Origin: Streptomyces sp. NBC_01224
GTDB taxonomy: Bacteria > Actinomycetota > Actinomycetes > Streptomycetales > Streptomycetaceae
Reading direction: 5' to 3'
Assembly: GCF_036002945.1 (NCBI RefSeq)
Contig: NZ_CP108529.1
Coordinates: forward strand, 6,133,001 to 6,197,000
DNA length: 64,000 nucleotides
Of the stretch, positions 25,740 to 35,979 are shown one piece after another (positions within the stretch are counted from its first letter, which is position 1; each line of letters starts with the position of its first letter). Position numbers and translations under genes: made by a program. The notes beneath the pieces are model-generated. The model was not told where the DNA came from, ran no database searches, and was given only the letters and a program-made list of their open reading frames with translations.

Positions 25740-25782
25740 TGTCACGCCCCCATCGTCGGTGCTCTGCACGGGAGTTGCCAGG

Positions 25783-25799
25783 TGCTGTCAGTGCCAGCA
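25783..25799. promoter_or_regulatory. Dyad in the regulator/exporter gap
   Basis: TGCTG (25783-25787), seven bases, CAGCA (25795-25799). It is centred in the 108-nt gap between the divergent regulator and exporter genes, a natural site for autoregulation. The arms are short, so this is tentative. Confidence 0.35.
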
Positions 25800-25847
25800 T
25801 CAGCGGGCTCTCGTTACCCGTATTCGACCGGGGTCAGGCTCTATGCC

Positions 25848-27299
25848 ATGACGACGATCTCAGAGGCAACTCCACGTTCCGTAACCAGTAAAGACGCCAC
25901 CACTGTCAAACGTCCCGGCAGAGTGCTTGCCCTGGTGCTCGCGGCTCAGTTCATGGCGCTGCTCGACATCTTCATCGTCAACGTCGCCGCCCCGACGATC
26001 CGGAGTGAACTCGGCGCCTCCGGAGCCGGGTTGCAGCTCATCGTGGCCGGCTACACCATCACGTACGCCGTGCTGCTCATCACCGGTGCCAGGCTCGGCG
26101 GGCTGCTCGGACACGGCCGGGCTCATCTGGCCGGACTCGCCGTCTTCACGGCTGCCTCGCTGGCCTGCGGACTTGCCGCGGGAACCGGGCAGTTGATCGC
26201 CTTCCGGCTGATCCAGGGGGCGGGTGCGGCGGTGATGATTCCGCAGGTGCTCAGCCTCATTCAGCGCCACTTCGCCGGCGAGGCGCGGATCCGTGCGCTC
26301 GGCGCCTACAGCGCGGTGCTTGCCACCGGGGCGGCCGCCGGGCAGGTGGTCGGTGGGGTGCTGGTCAGCGCCGATCTGTTCGGCGCGGGCTGGCGGCCGG
26401 TCTTCCTGGTGAATGTGCCGATCGGGCTGGTTCTGCTGGTGCTCGGCATCCGTGTGCTGCCCGGCGAACCGCGCACGGGGGACGCCAGAGCCCAGGCGCG
26501 TGCCCGCGGACTCGATCTGCCGGGTCTGGTGCTTCTCGCCGCAACCGTCACGCTGCTCACCGTCCCGCTGGTGCTCGGGCAGGAGTTGGACTGGCCGGTC
26601 TGGTCGTGGGTCTGCCTGATCGCCTCCGTGGGGTTCTTCGCCGGGTTCGTCGGTTATGAGTCACGGCTGGCCGCGCGCGGTGGTGCGCCCCTGATCGCGC
26701 CCAGGGTGTTGCGCATCCCCGGCATGGCGCGGGCGGCACTGCGCATTCTTGTGGTGATGGCGATCAACGCGGGCTTCCTCTTTGCGATGACGCTGCACGT
26801 CCAGGGCGGTCTGGGCTACTCGGCGCTGCGCGCGGGGCTGATGTTCGCACCGACCGCGCTGGTATTCGGTGCGGTCGGGCTGACCTGGCGCCGGTGGCCC
26901 GCGAGGCTCCAAGGGGCCCTGGTGCCGGTCGGGTTCGCCCTGGTGGCCGTCGCCTCCGTGGCCATCGGGCTGCTGATGCGGGACGGCGGCGACGGCGGGC
27001 TCTGGCTGTACGTGGCCTTCGCGATCACGGGCAGCGGTATGGCGCTGGGCTTCAGCCCCACCCTTACGGGGGCGTTGGCGAACGTACGTCCGGAGGATGC
27101 GGCTGATGCAAGCGGCGTACTGGTGACCGTCACCCAGCTCGGCCAGCTGCTCGGCGTCGCGACATTCGGCACGCTCTATCTCAACCGCCTTGATACGTCA
27201 GGGGTGCAGGGGTCGGGGCAGGCCCTGTGGGAATGCACTCTCGCACTGTCGGTGGCCGCGATCGCAGGCGCGTCGGTGGGTCTCGTACGGCGTCGGTGA
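25848..27299 (+). CDS. MFS exporter, DHA2 (14-TMS) drug:H+ antiporter type
   Basis: 483 residues from ATG 25848. It starts with a short polar N-terminus, then LALVLAAQFMALLDIFIVNVAAPTI, the first helix signature of DHA2 transporters. GARLGGLLGHGR matches motif A, and RLIQGAGAAVMIPQVLSLI and YSAVLATGAAAGQVVGGVL resemble motifs B and C. About 14 hydrophobic segments are seen. It probably exports a toxic compound or antibiotic across the membrane under control of the divergent XRE regulator. The pair sits between two identical tRNA genes, suggesting acquisition. An upstream in-frame start at 25710 overlaps the regulator and is rejected. Confidence 0.88.
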   Translation: MTTISEATPRSVTSKDATTVKRPGRVLALVLAAQFMALLDIFIVNVAAPTIRSELGASGAGLQLIVAGYTITYAVLLITGARLGGLLGHGRAHLAGLAVFTAASLACGLAAGTGQLIAFRLIQGAGAAVMIPQVLSLIQRHFAGEARIRALGAYSAVLATGAAAGQVVGGVLVSADLFGAGWRPVFLVNVPIGLVLLVLGIRVLPGEPRTGDARAQARARGLDLPGLVLLAATVTLLTVPLVLGQELDWPVWSWVCLIASVGFFAGFVGYESRLAARGGAPLIAPRVLRIPGMARAALRILVVMAINAGFLFAMTLHVQGGLGYSALRAGLMFAPTALVFGAVGLTWRRWPARLQGALVPVGFALVAVASVAIGLLMRDGGDGGLWLYVAFAITGSGMALGFSPTLTGALANVRPEDAADASGVLVTVTQLGQLLGVATFGTLYLNRLDTSGVQGSGQALWECTLALSVAAIAGASVGLVRRR

Positions 27300-27393
27300 C
27301 CGGCCGGATGTCCGGCGGGCTGACCCCCTTGCGGCGTCATGGCAGAATCGGACCGCCGGAGGGGGCGACGGACCGAACGGGAGGGAGCGCGCG

Positions 27394-27555
27394 ATGCCTG
27401 CGAGCCGCGACGAGGTCCCGGACCTGCTCCTTGTCCCCGAACGCCGCGTCCGCGCGGGTCGTCCTGCTGGTGATCCGTCCCATGCGGTCCAAGTGCTCGG
27501 CGGGAACGGCGGAGTCTCCTGCATGTGTACCGCCCGCGGCCAAAGCCGGAGCTGA
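27394..27555 (+). CDS. Small ORF, unknown (53 residues)
   Basis: ATG 27394 has GGAGGGAG six bases upstream (27379-27387), an unusually strong site. The product (MPASRDEVPDLLLVPERRVRAG...) is basic, has no membrane helix and ends with CMCTARGQSRS. The stop is three bases before the next start, so it may be a coupled leader or partner for the zinc-ribbon gene. No family is recognised. Confidence 0.5.
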   Translation: MPASRDEVPDLLLVPERRVRAGRPAGDPSHAVQVLGGNGGVSCMCTARGQSRS

Positions 27556-27558
27556 CCC

Positions 27559-27792
27559 ATGGGTGCACACAGGCGGAAGTGTGACTGGTGCGGCAGCGGT
27601 ACGCCCATCGTCAGGGACATGGATCCGATCAATCCGGAGTACCAGTACTGGTGCGAGGAGTGTGCGCGGGCGCTGATCATAAAGGGCGACCCGATCGAGA
27701 CCTACCGGGAGCTGGAGGGGGAGCCGATCTACGGGCGGCTGCTGGAGGAGCACTGCACCCTCAAGCGCTTCTACTCCTTCGCCACCGCGTGA
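27559..27792 (+). CDS. Small zinc-ribbon-like protein
   Basis: 77 residues. CDWCG near residue 8 and WCEECA near residue 31 form two CxxC pairs, the pattern of a zinc ribbon. The rest is acidic and soluble (NPEYQYW, GDPIETYRELEGEPIYGRLLEEHC). Short proteins of this type are conserved in Streptomyces with no assigned role that I know. It follows the 53-residue ORF by three bases and precedes tRNA-Ala copy 2. Confidence 0.72.
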   Translation: MGAHRRKCDWCGSGTPIVRDMDPINPEYQYWCEECARALIIKGDPIETYRELEGEPIYGRLLEEHCTLKRFYSFATA

Positions 27793-27927
27793 ACCGCCTC
27801 GCCATCACTTGACCAAGATGCCGCAAATTCGGTCAAAGCTGTGCAGGCGGGAAACGATTTGGTGGAGTGGCGGGGTCACCGGTAATGTTCTCGATGTCGC
27901 CAGGGGGAACCGGGCGGCACACAGTAC

Positions 27928-28000
27928 GGGGCTATAGCTCAGTTGGTAGAGCGCCTGCATGGCATGCAGGAGGTCAGGAGTTCAATTCTCCTTAGCTCCA
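27928..28000 (+). tRNA. tRNA-Ala (anticodon GGC), copy 2
   Basis: Base-for-base identical to 24708-24780, anticodon GGC, no encoded CCA. Outside the tRNA the flanks diverge within one to three bases. The two copies are direct repeats 3,220 nt apart. Confidence 0.96.
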
Positions 28001-28012
28001 CAGTGAAGAAAT

Positions 28013-28049
28013 GAGAAGCGGGTCAACCTCACGGGGTGACCCGCTTCTC
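28013..28049. terminator. Terminator after tRNA-Ala copy 2
   Basis: GAGAAGCGGGTCA (28013-28025) and TGACCCGCTTCTC (28037-28049) form a perfect 13-bp stem with an 11-nt loop. It lies between the tRNA and the end of the minus-strand pseudogene, so it can serve both. Confidence 0.85.
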
Positions 28050-28060
28050 GTGTACGTACA

Positions 28061-29658
28061 TCAATTGCGGCCGCTGCCAAGGGCCTTCCGGCCGATGACC
28101 GGCGGCGGCGCGGGGCGTTCCGCCGCCTCCTGCTCGATGCGGAGCGCCAGCGCGGGACACCGGCGCACTGCGCGCTGTGCGCGCCCCCTCAGATGCATCG
28201 GAACCGCTGCGTCCGCGAGCGCCGGGTAACCGTCGGGGCCCAGCGCGATCAACTCAGGGACGATGTCCGCGCAGAGCCCGTGGCCCTGGCAGAGCGTCCA
28301 GTCCACCGCCAGCCACTCGGAATGGACTCCTCCAGGCGCTGTCGGCCGGGCGCGGGCAGGGGCAGGACCCCGAGCGTCTCGCGGCCGCAGCCGCCGTCCA
28401 GGACATGTGCCGCCAGGTCGTCCGTGAAGGCGGACAGCGTCGAGGTCACAAAGCGTGCCGAGCCGTCCGGATGCTTGCACGCGCCCCGGCCCACTGCCCG
28501 GGTCACTTCGCGCAGCGCCTCCAGGGCCGCGGGCCCGCCGCCCGTTCAGTACGTCGGACAGCCCCGCCCGCCGCGGCCTGCAGCCCCGGTTTGCACGGAC
28601 CGCACTGGCCCGCGGTCTCGGCGGCGAGCCAGTTCGCCACCCGCAGGGCCTCGCCGAGCGGGCAGCTCTCGGGCCCGATCGGCAGGATCGCTCCCGCTCC
28701 CAGCGCGCCACCGGCCGCGGCCGGGGACTCCCGGGACACCACGGCGTCGTGCGACGCCATCGCGTCGATCCAGTTGCCGTGATGGCCGCCGGTCAGCACG
28801 CCCTGCGGCAACGGCGGCGCGCCGGCCAGCTGGAGCACGTACCGCAGTGGCACACCCGTGGGTACCCCGATGACCATCGGGCGCGAGACGGCTCCGGAGA
28901 GGTTGAGCAGCACGGTGCCGGGTTCGCCGGGCAGGCCGGTGTGCCCGTAGCGGCGGGCGCCGATCCGGGCGGCGACGGCGAGCTGTGCGTACGTCTCCGC
29001 GTTCGACAGCAGGGTCGGGGCGCCCGAGCCCCCCGACTCGGCGGCGCGCTCTCGGCGGCCGGGCGGCAGGGCGGGGCCGCCGCCCGCCGCCCGGATGACC
29101 GCCGAGGCCTCCCCGGAGACCATTCGCTCGGTGGTACGCACCACGCGGGCACGCAACTGCTGGCCACGCCGGTCGGACAGGCCCCGCTCGGCGAGGGCGG
29201 CGCGCACGGAGATCTCCGTGGAGTTACGGGTGACGGCGACCATCGACGTACGGGCACCCAGCGCCTCGGCCGCCAGGAGCGCGCCGTCCAGGATGAGATG
29301 CGGAGCGCGGTTGAGCAGAACGGTGTCCTTGCGGCAGGCGGGCTCGCCCTCGCTTCCGTTGATCACCACGACGGGGCGCACGCCGCGTCGGATGGACGCC
29401 TGGCGACCGCCCGCAGTTTCCTCCCGAACGGAAATCCGGCACCGCCGCGGCCGCGCGGCAAGAGGGTCTCGGCGAGCTCGGCGAGATGCTCGCCGGTCAT
29501 CGGTTCGAGCGTCCGTGCACCTTCAGGTGCATGGCGAGGTCCAGCCGCTCGACCAGGTCGAAGCCGGTGTTGAGCGGATCTTGCGATGAAGGTTCATGGG
29601 GGGCGACTTCGAATAGTTCGGCAAAGCGGTCCCGTTGCGGCATGCTAAGTCGCTCCAT
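28061..29658 (-). pseudogene. Degraded NuoF-like (SLBB/4Fe-4S) plus ferredoxin-domain protein
   Basis: Homologous stretches run through all frames of the minus strand. Start: TGFDLVERLDLAMHLKVHG. A shift near 29512 leads to LEPMTGEHLAELAETLLPRGRGGAGFPFGRKL. After another shift near 29402 comes RPVVVINGSEGEPACRKD through AGQCGPCKPGL. Shifts near 28563 and 28540 lead to GACKHPDGSARFVTS and DGGCGRETLG, and one near 28320 to VDWTLCQGHGLCADIVPEL, ending at 28061. Intact relatives in Streptomyces are single NADH-quinone oxidoreductase F-like proteins with a C-terminal ferredoxin domain, also near leuS. About five frameshifts show it is not functional as one protein; the longest intact frame is 28503-29381. 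ATG 29658 is the likely old start. Confidence 0.85.
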
Positions 29659-29815
29659 ACCGGCCAGTACGGGCTTTGATCGGTTGCCCCGGTACACGGC
29701 GGTACGCGGAGTAATCCCCGCTTCCCGGACGTTCCGTCGTGCGGTCGCTTCCCCGTCCCGTCCACGGACCGGCCGGGCCCGGACCGGTTCCGGGCCCGTG
29801 CGGTACCCTGACGCC

Positions 29816-29854
29816 ATGCGTGCCGTACGCCTTCTGCTTAGCGAGCCGCGCTGA
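29816..29854 (+). CDS. Leucine-rich leader peptide for leuS
   Basis: MRAVRLLLSEPR, 12 residues, stop TGA 29852-29854. The three consecutive Leu codons read CTT CTG CTT; CTT is rare in Streptomyces, which would make stalling sensitive to charged tRNA-Leu. It lies 137 nt upstream of the leuS start and immediately ahead of the alternative RNA structures. Confidence 0.78.
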   Translation: MRAVRLLLSEPR

Positions 29855-29898
29855 TCAGTCCCGACCGGTGAGAATGCCTGGTCGGAATCGGCGCGGCG

Positions 29899-29923
29899 TC
29901 CCCTCCTGTGCGAGGGGATTTTT
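29899..29923 (+). terminator. Intrinsic terminator in the leuS leader
   Basis: TCCCCTC (29899-29905) and GAGGGGA (29912-29918) form a 7-bp stem with a 6-nt loop, directly followed by TTTTT. It lies upstream of the leuS coding region, where only an attenuator would make sense. A direct repeat TCCGTAGACG follows twice before the start. Confidence 0.85.
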
Positions 29924-29991
29924 CGTTTCCGTAGACGCGTGTCCGTAGACGTGGGCGCCGGCAGATGACGATCGATGGAGCTTTGAGGATC

Positions 29992-32865
<2,874 letters not shown>

Positions 32866-33063
32866 TGCGGCCGATCGTCCCGCGCGAGGGTGCTCATCGT
32901 CCCCGCGTGACGGTCGTCGCGTAACCGCTGATTGCTGTACAGCGGTGTGGGGGCCTTCCCCTACGGGCAGGTTGGGGGTTCCGAAGGAACCCTCGGCCTG
33001 CCCTTTCCGTTTACGGTGGAGGGGCCGGCACCCGGCAGCCGAAACGACATCCGAGGGGCGCTC

Positions 33064-33789
33064 ATGGAAGCCGTGATCCTGATTCTGGGGTTGCTCTTTT
33101 TCGCCTTCATGGCCCTGGGCGTGTATATGGGCGTCAAGGCCATCGGCGCGGCGAAGCGGGGTGTCGACCGTACGATCACCCAGGCGCGCCGAACCGTCGA
33201 GGACACCACGCTGCGGGCGAAGAGCTATGGCCAGGCGGGTGTGGGCGGAGAGCTGGCACAGCTGCGGCTCGCGCTGCGCACATCCATGCGGGCCACGCAG
33301 GAGGCGTTGCAGTCGGGAGTCGCCGAGGATGCCTCGCTCTCGGAGTCACTGGGCCTCTTCCAACGGCTGAGTGTGCACGGGCGTGAGCTGGACGACGAGC
33401 TGAAGAAACTGGAGCGCGAGCCCGACCGGGCGACGGTCGCCTCGCTGCTGCCGGGACTGAAGCAGCGTACGGAGCGGATCACGCACTCTGCGGATTCGCT
33501 GCGGTGGGCCGCGCGGGACCGGGCGCGGCAGTTCAACGACGACGATCTGGACGCGCTGAATGCGCAGATCGATGTGGAGGCCGGGGCGCTGCGGCACTGG
33601 ACGGTGGAGCCGGACGAGCCGGTCCGCGGGCAGGGGAAGCCGCAGGGCGACGGGCGCGACCAGGGGCAGCGGCAAGGTCAGGGGCGTGGGCCGGCCGATG
33701 ATGTGGCACAGGCGATCACGGCTCCGGATCCGCGACGGCAGACCGAATACCCGTGGCAGAAGGCAGCTCGGCCCGAAACGACGAACTGA
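33064..33789 (+). CDS. Membrane-anchored coiled-coil protein, unknown
   Basis: 241 residues from ATG 33064 with GAGGGG upstream. Residues about 3-24 (AVILILGLLFFAFMALGVYMGV) form an N-terminal transmembrane anchor. The cytoplasmic part (about 35-180) is rich in Glu, Arg, Leu and Ala with no Gly or Pro in long runs, so it is probably coiled coil. The C-terminus is Gln/Gly/Arg-rich low complexity. The family is conserved in Streptomyces near leuS, but I know no function. The frame stays open upstream, but no better start is seen. Confidence 0.78.
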   Translation: MEAVILILGLLFFAFMALGVYMGVKAIGAAKRGVDRTITQARRTVEDTTLRAKSYGQAGVGGELAQLRLALRTSMRATQEALQSGVAEDASLSESLGLFQRLSVHGRELDDELKKLEREPDRATVASLLPGLKQRTERITHSADSLRWAARDRARQFNDDDLDALNAQIDVEAGALRHWTVEPDEPVRGQGKPQGDGRDQGQRQGQGRGPADDVAQAITAPDPRRQTEYPWQKAARPETTN

Positions 33790-33831
33790 GGCGTTCGATG
33801 ACCGGTGGTGAGGCGTTCGATGACCGGCGGT
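33788..33831 (+). repeat. 22-nt tandem duplication
   Basis: GAGGCGTTCGATGACCGGTGGT (33788-33809; one variable base) is repeated at 33810-33831 with one mismatch (T to C in the GGTGGT end). It begins at the stop codon of the preceding gene and lies before the DegV gene. Confidence 0.8.
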
Positions 33832-33919
33832 GACAGGAAGCGGTCCGAAGCGATCGGGAGCGATCATTCGGTCGGGGTCGGACTGCCGAGCCGCAGACTC
33901 GCCAGGTAACCTCCCGCTC

Positions 33920-34765
33920 ATGTCCCGCCATGTCGCGATCGTCACCGATTCCACGGCCTACCTGCCGCCCGAGGCGATGGAGCGGCACGGCATCACCGCG
34001 GTGCCGCTGACCGTCGTCCTCGGTGATCAGGCTCTGGAGGACGGCACCGAGATCTCGGCCCGTTCCCTCGCGGTGGCGCTCCAGAAACGTCGCCCCGTGA
34101 CGACTTCCCGGCCCAGCCCGGAGGTCTTCGCCGCCGCGTACCGGGCGGTGGCCGGGGCCGGAGCCACCGGCATTGTCTCGATGCACCTCTCGGCCGAGAT
34201 CTCCGGTACGTACGACGCGGCTCTGCTCGCGGCGAAGGACGCACCAGTTCCGGTACGGGTGGTGGACACCGGGATGGTCGCCATGGCCCTCGGGTTCTGC
34301 GCCCTGGCGGCGGCGGAGACGGCGGAGGCGGGCGGCAGCCTGGACGAGGCCGTCGCGGCCGCGGAGAAGCGGGCTGCGGGCACCTCCGCGTACTTCTACG
34401 TCGACACGCTGGACTATCTGCGCCGCGGCGGTCGTATCGGTGCCGCGCAGGCTCTGCTGGGATCGGCGCTCGCCGTGAAGCCGCTGCTCCAGCTGGACGG
34501 CGGCCGTATCGAAATGCTGGAGAAGGTACGGACGGCCTCGAAGGCGATCGCGCGTCTGGAGGAGATCGTCGCGGAACGGGCGGGCAGCAGCCGGGTGGAC
34601 ATCGCCGTGCATCACCTGGCGGCACCCGAGCGGGCCGAGCGGCTCGCCGAGCGGCTGCGTGAGCGGGTGCCGGGTCTGGTCGATCTGCATGTCAGCGAGG
34701 TGGGCGCGGTGATCGGTGCGCACACCGGTCCCGGTCTGCTCGGGGCAGTGGTTTCGCTGCGCTGA
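33920..34765 (+). CDS. DegV family protein
   Basis: 281 residues from ATG 33920. DegV (FakB-type) proteins bind fatty acids and present them to a fatty-acid kinase for phosphorylation. IVTDSTAYLPPE at the N-terminus, TTSRPSPEVFAAAY and LSAEISGTYDAALLAA match the ligand-binding motifs. A FakA-like kinase gene is not in this window, so whether it works in that system is unknown. It is preceded by a 22-nt tandem duplication and followed by an imperfect hairpin, then comEA. Confidence 0.9.
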   Translation: MSRHVAIVTDSTAYLPPEAMERHGITAVPLTVVLGDQALEDGTEISARSLAVALQKRRPVTTSRPSPEVFAAAYRAVAGAGATGIVSMHLSAEISGTYDAALLAAKDAPVPVRVVDTGMVAMALGFCALAAAETAEAGGSLDEAVAAAEKRAAGTSAYFYVDTLDYLRRGGRIGAAQALLGSALAVKPLLQLDGGRIEMLEKVRTASKAIARLEEIVAERAGSSRVDIAVHHLAAPERAERLAERLRERVPGLVDLHVSEVGAVIGAHTGPGLLGAVVSLR

Positions 34766-34775
34766 AGCCGGTTCG

Positions 34776-34801
34776 TCGACCTCACCCCTCGGGGTGGTCG
34801 A
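34776..34801 (+). terminator. Imperfect hairpin after the DegV gene
   Basis: TCGACCTCACCCC (34776-34788) pairs with GGGGTGGTCGA (34791-34801) with two bulged bases. It lies 11 nt after the stop codon. There is no T run. Confidence 0.55.
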
Positions 34802-34802
34802 G

Positions 34803-34829
34803 TTATCCACAACTGGTCGGTTGTCCACC
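34803..34829 (+). promoter_or_regulatory. Paired DnaA boxes upstream of comEA
   Basis: TTATCCACA (34803-34811) is a perfect consensus DnaA box. TTGTCCACC (34821-34829) is one base from the Streptomyces-preferred TTGTCCACA. They are in the same orientation, 18 nt start to start, and lie in the DegV-comEA gap. Confidence 0.5.
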
Positions 34830-34881
34830 GAAATTGGACCTGCTCAGCGGGTTCGGACGGATGTGCCTACCGTCGTGAGGC

Positions 34882-35979
34882 ATGGCTCCCCGATCACATC
34901 GTGCAACCAGCGGAAGCGGCAGCGGCCCCGGCCGCGCCCCGGGCTCGGACGGGCGCGCCCGTGGCGGTCCCGGCCTCGGACCCGGACGGCGACAGTCGTC
35001 CCGCGGGCGTGCCGACGTCGCAGCGGCGGCTTCGCGCCGTCGGGCGGACGCCCTCATGGGAGGTGCGTACGGCGGGCGGGTCGCGCGGCCCGTGCTGGGG
35101 GTGGCTTCGGCCCCCGCTCCGGTCTCGGCCCCGAGCCCGCCCTCGATGCCAAGTGCCGCCCCGACTACCGCTTCTGTGCCGACCCCGGCTTCGCCCTCGC
35201 CCCCGACCCCGACCCCGGCTTCGCCCTCGCCCCCGACCCCGGCGCAGGTCTCGGTGCCGGGGCGATGGGAGAGGCTGGTTCCGGCACTGCGGGAGCGGAT
35301 TCCGGTGTGGCTGCAGCTCAGATGTGGTTTGGAACCAAGAACCCTTGCCGCACTGGCCGTTGTCCTGATCGCGGCCGCGGTCTTCGCCGCGGTGCATTTC
35401 TGGTCCGCGCGCCCCCACTCCGTACGTGCTCCTGATCCGGTCAACGAGGCCGCGCCCGCCAGGACTTCGGGCCCGATGACGGATGACGCCGGAGTGCCCG
35501 AGCCGTCACCGGGGCCGCCACCGACGACGGGGCCGGGCGGGCACATCGTGGTCGATGTGAGCGGGAAGGTGCGAATGCCGGGGATCCACCAACTGCCGTC
35601 CGGTGCAAGGGTCGCCGATGCGCTGCGTGCGGCGGGAGGAGCCCGGCCGGGTGTCGACCTCACCGGGATCAACCGGGCGCGGGTGCTCATGGACGGGGAG
35701 CAGATCGTGGTGGGCGCCCCGCCCGGTCCTCCTGTCGCCGGCAGCACGGGAGGAGCCGCTCCGGGCGGTGGTGGCAGCCCCATGACCGGACCGGTCAGCC
35801 TCAACCGCGCGACCGTCGAACAACTGGACACCCTGCCTGGTGTCGGCCCGGTTCTCGCCCAGCACATCGTCGACTACCGCACACAGCACGGCGGTTTCCG
35901 TTCCGTCGATGAGCTCCGCGAGGTCAACGGGATCGGTGAGCGCCGGTTCGCGGACCTCCAACCGCTGGTGGGGCCATGA
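34882..35979 (+). CDS. comEA: ComEA family helix-hairpin-helix DNA-binding protein
   Basis: 365 residues. A long basic, then Pro/Ser-rich N-terminus contains a 10-residue repeat (TPASPSPPTP twice, about 101-120). One transmembrane helix spans about 154-174. An SLBB domain (about 221-279) and a C-terminal HhH DNA-binding domain (about 305-362: LNRATVEQLDTLPGVGPVLAQHIVDYR) follow. ComEA proteins bind incoming double-stranded DNA at the cell surface. The stop overlaps the comEC start. The N-terminal cytoplasmic extension is larger than in classic ComEA. Natural competence is not established for most Streptomyces, so its role here is open. Confidence 0.9.
   Translation: MAPRSHRATSGSGSGPGRAPGSDGRARGGPGLGPGRRQSSRGRADVAAAASRRRADALMGGAYGGRVARPVLGVASAPAPVSAPSPPSMPSAAPTTASVPTPASPSPPTPTPASPSPPTPAQVSVPGRWERLVPALRERIPVWLQLRCGLEPRTLAALAVVLIAAAVFAAVHFWSARPHSVRAPDPVNEAAPARTSGPMTDDAGVPEPSPGPPPTTGPGGHIVVDVSGKVRMPGIHQLPSGARVADALRAAGGARPGVDLTGINRARVLMDGEQIVVGAPPGPPVAGSTGGAAPGGGGSPMTGPVSLNRATVEQLDTLPGVGPVLAQHIVDYRTQHGGFRSVDELREVNGIGERRFADLQPLVGP
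35181..35240 (+). repeat. 30-nt tandem repeat inside comEA
   Basis: Two exact 30-nt units (35181-35210, 35211-35240) begin GACCCCGGCTTCGCCCTCGC. They encode the duplicated TPASPSPPTP block in the linker before the membrane helix. Copy number may vary between strains. Confidence 0.85.

Larger units (their letters stand above)
29804..29923 (+). promoter_or_regulatory. leuS transcription-attenuation leader
   Basis: A possible -10 TACCCT (29804-29809) lies seven bases before the leader-peptide ATG, so that mRNA may be leaderless. CCGCGCTGAT (29846-29855, overlapping the peptide stop) can pair with ATCGGCGCGG (29887-29896). Inside it CCGACC (29861-29866) pairs with GGTCGG (29880-29885). A T-tailed terminator follows at 29899-29923. 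Ribosome stalling at the Leu codons would decide which fold forms. Layout is as in amino-acid attenuators; the mechanism here is inferred. Confidence 0.75.

Noticed and set aside
24708..28000. Integrative element with attL/attR at the two tRNA genes
   Set aside because: No integrase, excisionase or transfer gene is seen and identity ends at the tRNA borders, so only a possible insertion or duplication is reported.
29659..29991. T-box riboswitch upstream of leuS
   Set aside because: No T-box bulge or specifier-loop sequence was seen; a leader peptide with Leu codons and alternative stems explains the region better.
34803..34829. Replication origin
   Set aside because: Only two DnaA boxes, no dnaA/dnaN genes and no box cluster; a regulatory or titration site is the most that can be said.
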